Shown here piece after piece: positions 16,450 through 25,300 of a stretch of 33,579 nucleotides of DNA (its first letter is position 1; each line of letters starts with the position of its first letter). Made by a program: the position numbers and the translations under genes. The stretch comes from Clostridia bacterium (GTDB taxonomy: Bacteria > Bacillota > Clostridia > Christensenellales > Aristaeellaceae), in NCBI GenBank assembly GCA_030530315.1, contig JAUMVG010000040.1, positions 1 through 33,579 on the forward strand. Direction: 5' to 3'. The notes below the pieces were generated by a model. It saw only the letters and a list, made by a program, of their open reading frames with translations, was not told where the DNA came from and did not search any database.

Positions 16450-16524
16450 TCAGAAATCCTCCCGGTCGGAGCCCACGCCCTCGGCGGCGGGGCTGTCTTC
16501 CTGCATGTTCACAGTGATTGAGAC
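16450..16524 (-). pseudogene. Relic: C-terminal tail of the 818/1399-aa secreted protein family
   Basis: About 24 codons read VSITVNMQEDSPAAEGVGSD then REDF-stop. They match the final residues of the proteins at 18977 (TITVNVQENNPDAEGVGSD...) and 21524 (TITVNVQEDNPDAEGVGSD...). The fragment starts just after the stop codon of the unrelated 223-aa zinc-ribbon gene and has no start of its own. It is a clear footprint of a third family member removed by recombination, with three codons lost near the end compared with the intact copies. Confidence 0.75.
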
Positions 16525-16532
16525 GGCGGGAG

Positions 16533-17204
16533 TTATTTCTCGGAACCGATGTGGATCTCGTCGAAGCCATACGGCGTCATATCGGCATACATTGCATCGT
16601 TGAGGACACTCCCAAACACCCTTTCCATCAGTCGCGGATCATTGTAGGCCTTTTTCGAGAGGCTTTTGTCGACCAGAAACAGCGCCGTGGCGATGGCGAG
16701 ACAGGCGAGGAAGACGTATAGCGCCTGGAGCCGGAACGGGCCGGACAGCCTCAAGGACCCACCGAGGGCTGCCAGGAAGGCTGCTGTCCCACCAACGACC
16801 AGCAGCGTGAGCAGCGCCCACTTGATCAACCTGTGCATCAACAGCCCGCGCTTACAGCCCGCGTCCGGACGGTTTATGATGCCGCAGGCGGGGCAGCGCA
16901 GAGGCGGCCAGAAGATGCTGGGCTTATCAGGCCGGTCCATCAGAGAAGCCGTGTTGTGCTTCAATTCCCGAACCGCCGATTCCAGCCGCCAACCCATTGA
17001 TCCTGCCATTTCGGCTTCAGCTCTGGCGCTGGCAATCTGCCCGGCTCCAACCTGACGCCCCTGATCGTTTCGCAGGGTCACCTCGGTTGAGAAGTTCAGA
17101 TATCGTGTGATCTCCGCGTCTTTGCCACATTTTGCGCAGCGGAAGTGAATTTGCACCGGGCAGCTGGACGACGCGCGTCCGGTGACAGATACGACTTTTG
17201 CCAT
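16533..17204 (-). CDS. Zinc-ribbon membrane protein with 'SVLND' tail, 223 aa
   Basis: Cys 23/26 (RCAKCGKD) and 104/107 (RCPACGII) form the predicted zinc ribbon. Two membrane helices follow (about 127-148 and 158-178), and then the tail (DPRLMERVFGSVLNDAMYADMTPYGFDEIHIGS). It is the closest relative of the 213-aa protein at 13275. The two share 'GII..PDAGCKR' and the end 'IHxGS', which the 215-aa protein at 4355 lacks. Start ATG has AAGGAGGAT upstream. Its 3' end directly adjoins the relic tail at 16450, which suggests a recombination junction immediately after this gene. Confidence 0.86.
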   Translation of the reverse strand: MAKVVSVTGRASSSCPVQIHFRCAKCGKDAEITRYLNFSTEVTLRNDQGRQVGAGQIASARAEAEMAGSMGWRLESAVRELKHNTASLMDRPDKPSIFWPPLRCPACGIINRPDAGCKRGLLMHRLIKWALLTLLVVGGTAAFLAALGGSLRLSGPFRLQALYVFLACLAIATALFLVDKSLSKKAYNDPRLMERVFGSVLNDAMYADMTPYGFDEIHIGSEK

Positions 17205-17305
17205 AGCGAAATCCTCCTTTATGGTCTTGCTGGTCAGAAAAACACCTCAGTCCGTCTTTGATTTGGCGCAGAAGAGCTGTTCCTCCCGTTGTCCGTTTTT
17301 CGCAT

Positions 17306-18799
17306 CTATCCTTTGCAAAGCCAGATATTCTCGGGAGAAATATCCATTACAGCGGACAAAACGCTTTCCATACTGACGATAAACCAGCGATCCCCATAGC
17401 GTACCAACTGGGGAGCGACAAGGTATTCCTCGCCGTCAACGGTAAACAGCGCCGCGATATCCGCGAGTTCGTCCGCTCCGTACATCACGCGGTACTTCTC
17501 CAGGGTATTTCTGATGCCTTCTGAAGCCGCATACTCAGGCGCGACGGCCTCCGGAGCCACAAAGCGGATATCGTCCAGGGTGCCCAGCCGATCCACGCGG
17601 CCCAGGTCAAAAAGGGCGGACACGGCACGCGCTTCCTCGTCGCCACGCACACCCAGCGCGCGCTTGGTCATCCATTCCTGCGAGTCATAGAACGCGCCGT
17701 TCGTGGCATAATTGACCATGCCGGAGCGCAGGCCTTCCAGCCGCCATTTCACCATCATGCCCATATCGATCTGCTCCAGCAGCGGGTTGTCGTCAGGGAA
17801 AACCGGCCAATTACCGGCGCCCTGATAGTAGGAGCGGCCCAGGGCCACACTGCGCAACGTAGCATGCCCGGCCAGGCTCTCCCAGGCGAAAGCCTCCATC
17901 ATCGTGTTCAGGCTGTTCTTTTTGAGACCTGACAGATACAGAGCCACCGCCGCCTCCGGGGTGGTGCCGCCCGTCTCCCGCCACGGCAGGGCCAGGTCAA
18001 CCGGTGCCGGCGTCTCACCCGGCGCTGTTCCGGAATCTGAAGCCTCTCCTGTCAGACGGAATGCTCCCTCGTCGCCATACAGGTGAGAATAGTTTGACAA
18101 CGAGCCAAAAAGACTCACGATGTACCAGCTCTCCCCATACCGGCCCAGCATCGGCGCGCAAGCGTATTCCTGGCCACCCAGGGTAAAGAGCGCGGCCCGT
18201 TCACAGACCTCCTCCGCCCCATAGAGGATGCGGAAACGCTCCAGCGCTTTCAGGCTTTTCTCGCCGTAACTGCCCCCTGTGGCCTTCTCCGGCGTCAGCA
18301 CGCGAATGTGATCCATTCCGGCAAGGCGATCCAGTAATGAAAGATCAAAAGATGCCAGCAGCGCATCCGCCTCCTCCTCTGTTTTGATGTATCCGGATCG
18401 CAGTAAGTGAGCAGGCCGGTCTTCGCCCTTCTGCGCATCCTCATGAAGAGTCATCTTTGCAAAGGACAGGCTCAGGGCTTCCACCCTCCCGCCCATGAGC
18501 AGCGCTTCGTCGATCTCGCTCAGGAGTCCGGCGTCTCCCGGGAAGGCCGGCCAGCCTTCAGGACTATAGGAGTGAGAAGACTGCAGGATCTCAGTAAACC
18601 GATCCCCGACGCGGCATTGCTCCCAGGCGAACGCACCGAAGGCTTTGTTAAGATCCAGGTCCTGAAGGCCCGACAGAAAGGCCATTACAGCCTCTTCCGG
18701 CGTGGAAAAGCCGGGGCTGCTCCATGGTGCGGCTGCTTCTCCCAGAGCAAATGCAGGCATCAGGACCATACACAGGAATAATGCGATCAGACGTTTCAT
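17306..18799 (-). CDS. Secreted protein of two tandem homologous units, 497 aa
   Basis: A signal peptide (MKRLIALFLCMVLMPAFALGEA) is followed by two copies of one unit: about 28-237 and 276-485. Matching positions include 'TPEEAVMAFLSGL'/'TPEAAVALYLSGL', 'GWPAFPGDAGLLSEID'/'NWPVFPDDNPLLEQID', 'DRLAGMDHIRVLTPE'/'DRLGTLDDIRFVAPE', 'YGAEEVCERAALFTLGGQEY'/'YGADELADIAALFTVDGEEY' and 'GRYGESWYIVS'/'VRYGDRWFIVS'. A short Pro/Gly linker joins them. The unit starts with a helical 'PEEAV..FL..L...D' region like those of clostridial NTF2-like or DUF4878-type extracellular domains; this is tentative. GGGAGG precedes ATG. Confidence 0.85.
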   Translation of the reverse strand: MKRLIALFLCMVLMPAFALGEAAAPWSSPGFSTPEEAVMAFLSGLQDLDLNKAFGAFAWEQCRVGDRFTEILQSSHSYSPEGWPAFPGDAGLLSEIDEALLMGGRVEALSLSFAKMTLHEDAQKGEDRPAHLLRSGYIKTEEEADALLASFDLSLLDRLAGMDHIRVLTPEKATGGSYGEKSLKALERFRILYGAEEVCERAALFTLGGQEYACAPMLGRYGESWYIVSLFGSLSNYSHLYGDEGAFRLTGEASDSGTAPGETPAPVDLALPWRETGGTTPEAAVALYLSGLKKNSLNTMMEAFAWESLAGHATLRSVALGRSYYQGAGNWPVFPDDNPLLEQIDMGMMVKWRLEGLRSGMVNYATNGAFYDSQEWMTKRALGVRGDEEARAVSALFDLGRVDRLGTLDDIRFVAPEAVAPEYAASEGIRNTLEKYRVMYGADELADIAALFTVDGEEYLVAPQLVRYGDRWFIVSMESVLSAVMDISPENIWLCKG

Positions 18800-18872
18800 T
18801 CCATATCCCTCCCGAGTCGTTCCGTTTCAAAGGTCTGGTTCATTTAACCATCGATCCTTTCCAGTGTGTCGC

Positions 18873-18924
18873 GGGGGCGGTTCCGTACACATTCCCCATA
18901 GAAAAGCATATCAAAACCGCCCCC
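18873..18924. other. Long-loop inverted repeat, 10-bp stem
   Basis: GGGGGCGGTT (18873-18882) and AACCGCCCCC (18915-18924) match exactly around a 32-nt loop, about 50 bp after the stop of the 818-aa gene and before the 497-aa gene. There is no T-run. It could be a structured RNA spacer or binding site; the stem is unusually GC-rich. Confidence 0.5.
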
Positions 18925-18976
18925 ATGTTCCATTCTGCCGGCCAGGTCAGGCATGGAGTTTACGCTGTTTCCCGTC

Positions 18977-19849
18977 TTAGAAATTATCCCAGCTCTCCCA
19001 ATCCGATCCCACGCCCTCGGCGTCGGGATTGTTCTCCTGGACGTTTACAGTGATGGTGGAGCTGTAGTTCTTCTTGAGCTGGACCTCCTGCTGACCGTCG
19101 CCGAAGGTCATGATCTCATAGTAGCCCTCGCTGCCGAAGGCCTCCTCTTCGCCGTACCAGTTGTGGCCGGTGCCGTCCTTGATGACGTAGGTGCCCGCGG
19201 GCAGGGAGGTCTTGGCCTTGCCGGTGCCGCCGATGAACATCGTGCGGGCCAGCACGCCGTCGGTGGTGTAGATTTTCACCAGCATGGCGGTGTCCGGATC
19301 GGTGTTGAACTGCACGGCCAGCTCGGTGCTGCTGCCCTTGATCTCGGGGTTCTTGTACAGCACGCCGGTCTTGGGCCATTTCTGCACGCAAGCCCCGGCG
19401 CGGGACTCCCAGTCGCCCCAGCCGCTCTGCTCAAACAGATCCCTGGCCGAGGCGTATTTTCCCTGGGCCACCAGCGCACAGGCGCGCATGTAGTCGTACT
19501 CGCCAGAGTCCATCTGCCCCGCCAGCAGCGCGTCGGCCTCGTCGGGATTTGTGACCATCAGCAGCCTCGGCAGCAGCGCGGCGTAGCCCCCTGCATCCAG
19601 TTCTTCGGTTTCGGGAAGTCCGAAGGCCGCCTGCACGGCGTTCAGCGCGGCGATGGATTTTGACCCGACATTCCCGTCCACGGCGATGTTCTGCCCGAAG
19701 GCCACCAGCGTCTGCTGCACGCCCCTGGCGGCGTCGCCCTTGCTGCCCTTCCGGATGACCTCGCCGGAGAGCAGCGCGTCGTAGGTGGCGCGATAGGTGT
19801 CGTCATTCAGCGCGGTGAGCACCTCATCGATGGAAGCCTCTCCGGCAGG
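18977..19849 (-). repeat. Long direct repeat, copy A: 3' module of the 818-aa gene
   Basis: These roughly 870 bp encode residues 529-818 and match 21524-22393 at high nucleotide identity (long runs are identical on inspection). Both copies are in the same orientation about 1.7 kb apart, so homologous recombination between them could delete or swap the variable parts of the two genes. Confidence 0.8.
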
Positions 19850-21433
19850 CTCCAGGGTCGGCTCCGGCGTGGACGCAGGTGGGGAGGCCACGCGCGCGGC
19901 CTCCACGAGCTCCGTCAGCCGAACCCTCGCGTCCGCGGCATGAAACTGCCCGCTCGCCTCGGAGGACTGAGTAATGCCATTGGCGGTCTGGACAGTGAGG
20001 GTCAGGGGCGGTTCCTCCGACACCACCATCTCCTTATATTGCACGCCCGTCTCCAGGTCGAACAGTGAAAGCCAGGTATTCGTCCGATGCGCCGCGATGT
20101 TACCGTACCAGCCTACATGCACATATGTGGGATAGATGATCGCTGCCCAGCGGGCCGATTCAAAATCGTCTGCCCGGTATTCACGGGGAAAACCCCATGT
20201 GTCATCAGAATCGGCCGTGAGTATCTGGCTCGGATTGGCATCCTCGCTTCCGGAGGAATAGTAGGCCACAACCACATCCCCGGTGCACACCGCCTTGTCA
20301 ATGGAGGTCCCGTTTTCATTGAGCGCCCGCCTGTGAAGCTCGTTCAATGCAACGATGTCCGCCGGCACAGGTGTTGAGGTGGGCTCGGGTGTGAGTTCCG
20401 GCGTGGGAGACGGTGTGGGTACAGTCAGTGCGTACCCCTCCTTGGGCAGCCCGCTCAGCGGGTAAAGCACGCCGTCATACAGCAGTTCAAAGTCATCCTC
20501 GTCCCCATCGCACTGGAAGACATAAGTGAGATCAAAGCGCCAGACGGGCGCCCCGTCTTCCGCATCAAAGGGCAGAATGACGCGCTTCGGCAGATCCTGC
20601 GTTCCGTCCGCCTTGCAGCGCAGGGCCAGTGTCGGGGCGATTTCTTCTTTGATTCTGTCATAGGTCAACGGCTCCACCAGAGAGTGAAGGCGCAGGATAA
20701 ACAGGTAAGTGCCGCTGCCGGGCATCAACCCAATGGTGTTGACCAGGAGGTCCCAGTTTGTCCATTGAGACGCGAAGAGTTCCAATTCAAAGCTTTCCTC
20801 ACCGCCGTTCCATTCGACGCGGGTCTGGCCCGCGTCCGCATGCCGATAGTTTTCTGCCGCGGGCTCAAGCGTGGGTTCGGGGGTGGGCTCAGTCGATTCC
20901 GCGCCCGCGAGGGTCGGCGCATTGGCCTGTGGGACGATCGGATCGCCCAGCGGGGTGGATGACGGCTGCGCCGCTTCAGCAGGGGCATCTTCCCCGGCGG
21001 GAGCGCTCGACCTGCCCTCCTTCCCTTCAGCGGCCTTTTCACACTCGGCGGTGTAGGCATAGCTGCCGCCATTGGCGAAGGTGGTGGTGATGTCCAGCTT
21101 CAAAACGCCGTCCTCCAGCGCCCAGGTGCCGCCACACGCGCTGATGCCCAGGGTGTTGTCGGCGGGGATGTCCACGGAGAAGGCGCTGTCGTCGCTGGAG
21201 ATGGTGAAGGGATAGCTCTCGTGGTAGCCGCCCTGGTCGAAGGTGTACTCGCCGCTGCCGTCGCCGTTGATGGTCGCGGTCAGGTCGATGGCCGGGCCGC
21301 CGTTCTTCGGCGTGCCTACACCTGTCCATTCGCCCATCAGCGCCTCCGGGATGGAGGATCCAGCTTCGGCCGACGCGGACAGGGCGCAGAGCAGCAGGGC
21401 CAGGACAATCAGGATCGCAAACAGCCTTTTCAT
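18977..21433 (-). CDS. Modular secreted wall-binding protein, 818 aa
   Basis: A signal peptide (cleavage near ASA, about 22) is followed by a lipocalin-like beta module (28-131, 'GEWTGVGTPKNGGPAIDLTAT'). A Pro/Thr/Glu linker (about 180-192) leads to a module (205-332) also found in the 1399-aa neighbour (ending 'VLYPLSGLPKEG'). A second PT linker (340-357), a unique domain (about 360-510) and a third linker follow. Then come a peptidoglycan-binding domain (PG_binding_1, 557-625, 'GSKGDAARGVQQTLVAFGQNIAVDGNVG'), a TPR-like pair and a beta domain ending in the tail GVGSDWESWDNF. No hydrolase domain is seen. It should be secreted and held by cell-wall peptidoglycan. RBS AAGGAGG. Confidence 0.9.
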   Translation of the reverse strand: MKRLFAILIVLALLLCALSASAEAGSSIPEALMGEWTGVGTPKNGGPAIDLTATINGDGSGEYTFDQGGYHESYPFTISSDDSAFSVDIPADNTLGISACGGTWALEDGVLKLDITTTFANGGSYAYTAECEKAAEGKEGRSSAPAGEDAPAEAAQPSSTPLGDPIVPQANAPTLAGAESTEPTPEPTLEPAAENYRHADAGQTRVEWNGGEESFELELFASQWTNWDLLVNTIGLMPGSGTYLFILRLHSLVEPLTYDRIKEEIAPTLALRCKADGTQDLPKRVILPFDAEDGAPVWRFDLTYVFQCDGDEDDFELLYDGVLYPLSGLPKEGYALTVPTPSPTPELTPEPTSTPVPADIVALNELHRRALNENGTSIDKAVCTGDVVVAYYSSGSEDANPSQILTADSDDTWGFPREYRADDFESARWAAIIYPTYVHVGWYGNIAAHRTNTWLSLFDLETGVQYKEMVVSEEPPLTLTVQTANGITQSSEASGQFHAADARVRLTELVEAARVASPPASTPEPTLEPAGEASIDEVLTALNDDTYRATYDALLSGEVIRKGSKGDAARGVQQTLVAFGQNIAVDGNVGSKSIAALNAVQAAFGLPETEELDAGGYAALLPRLLMVTNPDEADALLAGQMDSGEYDYMRACALVAQGKYASARDLFEQSGWGDWESRAGACVQKWPKTGVLYKNPEIKGSSTELAVQFNTDPDTAMLVKIYTTDGVLARTMFIGGTGKAKTSLPAGTYVIKDGTGHNWYGEEEAFGSEGYYEIMTFGDGQQEVQLKKNYSSTITVNVQENNPDAEGVGSDWESWDNF
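21041..21352 (-). repeat. Direct repeat, copy A: lipocalin-like module
   Basis: This stretch encodes residues 28-131 of the 818-aa protein and matches 25010-25327 (residues 133-238 of the 1399-aa protein) at high nucleotide identity. Together with the 3' repeat it brackets a variable centre. Confidence 0.78.
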
Positions 21434-21523
21434 AGGGTCAGCCTCCTTATGTCATGGACGGCTCTATTGACAACCTTTCTTGCTTTTGGCGCCATCGAGA
21501 ACCGTCCGTTGACTCCCGTTCTT

Positions 21524-22393
21524 TTAGAAATCCTCCCAGCTCTCCCAGTCCGAGCCCACGCCTTCGGCGTCGGGGTTGTCCTCCTGCACGTTCACGGTGA
21601 TGGTGGAGCTGTAGTTCTTCTTGAGCTGGACCTCCTGCTGGCCATTGCCGAAGGTCATGATCTCATAGTAGCCTTCGCTGCCGAAGGCCTCCGCCTCGCC
21701 GTACCAGTTTTTCCCCACGCCGTCCTTGATGATGTAGGTGCCCGCGGGCAGGGAGCACGTGGCCTTGCCGGTACCGCCGATGAACATCGTGCGGGCCAGC
21801 ACGCCGTCCACGGTATAGACCTTCACCAGCATCGCGGTGTCGGGGTCGGTGTTGAACTGAACCGTCAGCTCGGTGCTGCTGCCCTTGATCTCGGGATTCT
21901 TGTACAGCACGCCGTTCTTGGGCCAGGGCTGGACGCAGGCCCCGGCACGCGCTTCCCAGTCGCCCCAGCCGCTCTCCTCAAACAGGGATTTGGCCGAGGC
22001 GTATTTCCCCTGGGCGATGAGGGCGCAGGCGCGCGTGTAGTCGTATTCGCCCGCGTCCATCTGTCCCGCCAGCAGTTCGTCGGCCTCTTCGGGATCCGCG
22101 ACCATCAGGAGCCTCGGCAGCAGCGCGGCGTAACCCTCGGCGTCCAGCAATTCCGTTTCGGGAAGCCCGAAGGCCGCCTGCACGGCGTTCAGCGCGGCGA
22201 TGGTCTTGGGACCCACGTTTCCGTCCACGGAAATGTCCTGACCGAAGGCCACCAGCGTCTGCTGCACGCCCCTGGCGGCGTCGCCCTTGCTGCCCTTCTG
22301 GACGACCTCGCCGGAGAGCAGCGCGTCGTAGGTGGCGCGATAGACATCGTTATTCAGCGCGTCAAGCACGTCGTCGATGTCGGCCTCCCCAGC
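21524..22393 (-). repeat. Long direct repeat, copy B: 3' module of the 1399-aa gene
   Basis: This is the partner of 18977-19849. It covers the peptidoglycan-binding domain, TPR-like pair, beta domain and acidic/aromatic tail. Confidence 0.8.
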
Positions 22394-25300
22394 CTCCTCG
22401 ATGGGCTCCGGGGTGGGCTCGGGCGTCGGCGTCGCCGTGGGTTGGGGTGTCGGGGTCGGGGTCGGCGTCGGGGTGGCTTCCGGCCGCAGGGGTTCGCCTT
22501 CCTCGGGAAGACCTGCCAGCGAATAGAGCACGCGGTCGCAGAGGAAATCCCAGCTCTCCAGAGGCGCCCATTCTTCGGAGTGATAGACGATGTCAAACGC
22601 CTCGATCGGGGTCTCGCTGCCCGCCTCAGCGCCCGTGATGACCGCGTATGGGGCGACCTCTGCCCCGGACGGCGAGCGGAGCTTGAACGAATCCTGAATG
22701 GCCATGATCCCGTCGTGGGTGATCGTCCCGTTCACCGGGGCCAGGCGCACCACCATTTCACAGCCGTTGGCAAAGCCCGGAAGGGACAGGAAACCGTTGG
22801 TCAAGTCCCGGATGTTGTTGGTAAACAGCTTGAATTCAAAATCTGCCGGGCTGTCCGGACAATGCACCACGTCGCCACCGTATTCAAACTCCGGCACCCT
22901 GGCGCGCGCCTCCTCCGGCAGAGCATCCACTGCCTGCTGATCGTAGTGGATCGCGATCAGCGTTCCCGCGTCCACGCGCCCGGTCGGATTCAGCCCGCAG
23001 GCAGTCTGCAGCGCCTTCACCGCGTCTTCGGTCTGCGCGTCATAGAGCCCGCTGGCCTCGCCCGATAGGCAGCCCCTGTCGATGAGCGCCTGCTGAAGCG
23101 CCGCGACGCCTTCGCCCTGAGTGCCGGGGTTCAGACCCCATCCGTACCAGCTGAGAACGGCATCCACAAAGACTGCCATCTCGGGGGTGTTTTCCAGCTC
23201 CGGCGGAAGCCTCCAGTTCTTTGAACCCCCATTGGTTGTGATGGTGTTTCCCGGATTCTGAGTCAGCGAGAAGCCCGTTCGGTTTTCGAGATGGCTGAGC
23301 TGTACGGCTTCAAGTGTCACGGTGCTGGAATAGGCGGAGCATCTGTAGGTGCCCTGACCATAGGTCGCATAGAATTTGTAGGTCTGACAGGCGGAGATCA
23401 GCACGTCGGCACTGTCAGGGTCCTCCACGAACCGGATCGTCCGGCCCGATGCCTCTTCGATCTCCTCCATCCACTCTTCCAGGTATCTGGTGATGGAATC
23501 CACCAGCCCCTTATCGCGCACCTTGTACATGTCGTCGCCATTGATGCCCACGTCGCAATCCGCATGGGTGACCATGTAGGCGTTCAGCGGCTGGGGATGG
23601 GCGGGAGCGTACACAGGCATGCCGTCCGTGATTTCAACGCCATAGCGCTCCGCCAGGTGCTGCGCCGTGTCGTAACCCGAGGACGAGCGCTCCTCCCGGG
23701 CCATGCCGGGTAGGATGGCGGGTTCTGCTTCCGCTTCTCCTTCCGCTGTTCCCGGCATATTGTCAAGCCGCAGGCGGATCACCGGGCGGACCGCGACATC
23801 TTCCACGTACCCTTCAACCAGGGTATCGCCGTAGACCTTGCCATTCAAGCCGACACCGTCGCCGCGCCGAGTATTCCTGAAGTGTCGCAGCCACCATTGA
23901 CACGTTCCCGATTCAGATACATCCGCGCCTCTGGCGATGGCGAATTGCGTCGGTTCACACATCCGCTCCGCATCAGAAGAGAAGTATCGACGCGCCTCCT
24001 CAGCGGAGAGCAGATAGACCTGATCGCGCGTGGCAACCTCATCATCGGCGGGAGCGGAGAATACACCGTTTACAGTGACGACGGATGTTTCAATCCTCGC
24101 CTGCTCATCCGCCGCGAAGGCCGTGTTCAGAAAATCGTCGTTCAACCATACGTGCAGTGAACAGTACCTCCAGTCTGCGCTGCCAAAGCGATAACCGGAT
24201 TCATTGCAGGGCTTGGCATCCAGTCCATACCGGCTGATCAGCGTTGCCACTGCGTCCTCTGTATCCAACACGATCCACTCGATGGGCTCGGGACCGTTGG
24301 CATCGTCGCCGTCCTGCTCATAGCGGCCGAAGGTCACGGTGTCGCCGACTTCGACGGACGACGGCTCCTCCGCGGGCTCCTCGACAGGTTCCTCGACAGC
24401 TTCCTCCGCGGTCTCCGCCCTCGTCCCCATGGGAACGAAGCCCATGATGACCTCCAGGTCCGTTTCTCCCGCCTGGGAGGTCAGGCCGTTGTCCATGGTC
24501 TGACTCTGGATGTCCACATGGGTGACGTAGGTGAGGGACAGGGCATCACCCTCCTGGCCCACGGTCATCTCGATGTCGCCGGGCATAAGGCGCAGGGTGT
24601 CGCCGTTCAGGGTATATTCGTCATAGCCCGTCAGATCCAGCTCCGGCACGGAGAAGGGCAGCTGGGGCACAGCCTCGATCAGTCCGTTCAGATCGATGTC
24701 CGTGTAGACTGTGTTGTACGCCAGGATCAGGAGATTGCCATAGGTGCTGCCGCCATTCAGGCTCAATCCGCCATCGATGGAATAGGGGCTGTCCTCGCTG
24801 AGGGTCTTGAAATGGATCGTGTCCAATTGCCATTCCCGATCCGCCCAGGCGGGTTCATCCGCGACGCCGTCACCAGCCTGATCTTCTCCGTTGGTCCCGG
24901 ATGTCGTGGGGAAACTCGGCTGAACAGGCTGTATGTTCGGTATGACGGGCTGGAATCCCGCAGGGTCAGATGCGTCCGCGACGCCGTCAGCAATGGCCTC
25001 CGCTTCCGCCTTCCCGCACTCGGCGGTATAGGCATAGCTGCCGCCATTGGCGAAGGTGGTGGTGATGTCCAGCTTCAAGACGCCGTCCTCCAGCGCCCAG
25101 GTGCCGCCGCACGCGCTGATCCCCAGGAGGTTATCCACGGGGATGTCCACGGAGAAGGCGCTGTCGCTGCTGGAAATGGTGAAGGGATAGCTCTCGGTGT
25201 AGTCATCCTGGATGAAGGTGTATTCGCCGGTGCCGTCGGCGTTGATGGTTGCGCTCAGGTCGATGGTCGGCCCGCCGTTCTTCGGCGTGCCCGTACCCTG

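Noticed and set aside
22400-22477. Short tandem repeats resembling a CRISPR or satellite array
   Set aside because: The units are a few bases long without spacers and encode an in-frame Pro/Thr linker.
21221-23068. 615-aa open frame on the + strand
   Set aside because: It is antisense to the 818-aa and 1399-aa genes and spans their junction; its composition reflects the complement of their codons.
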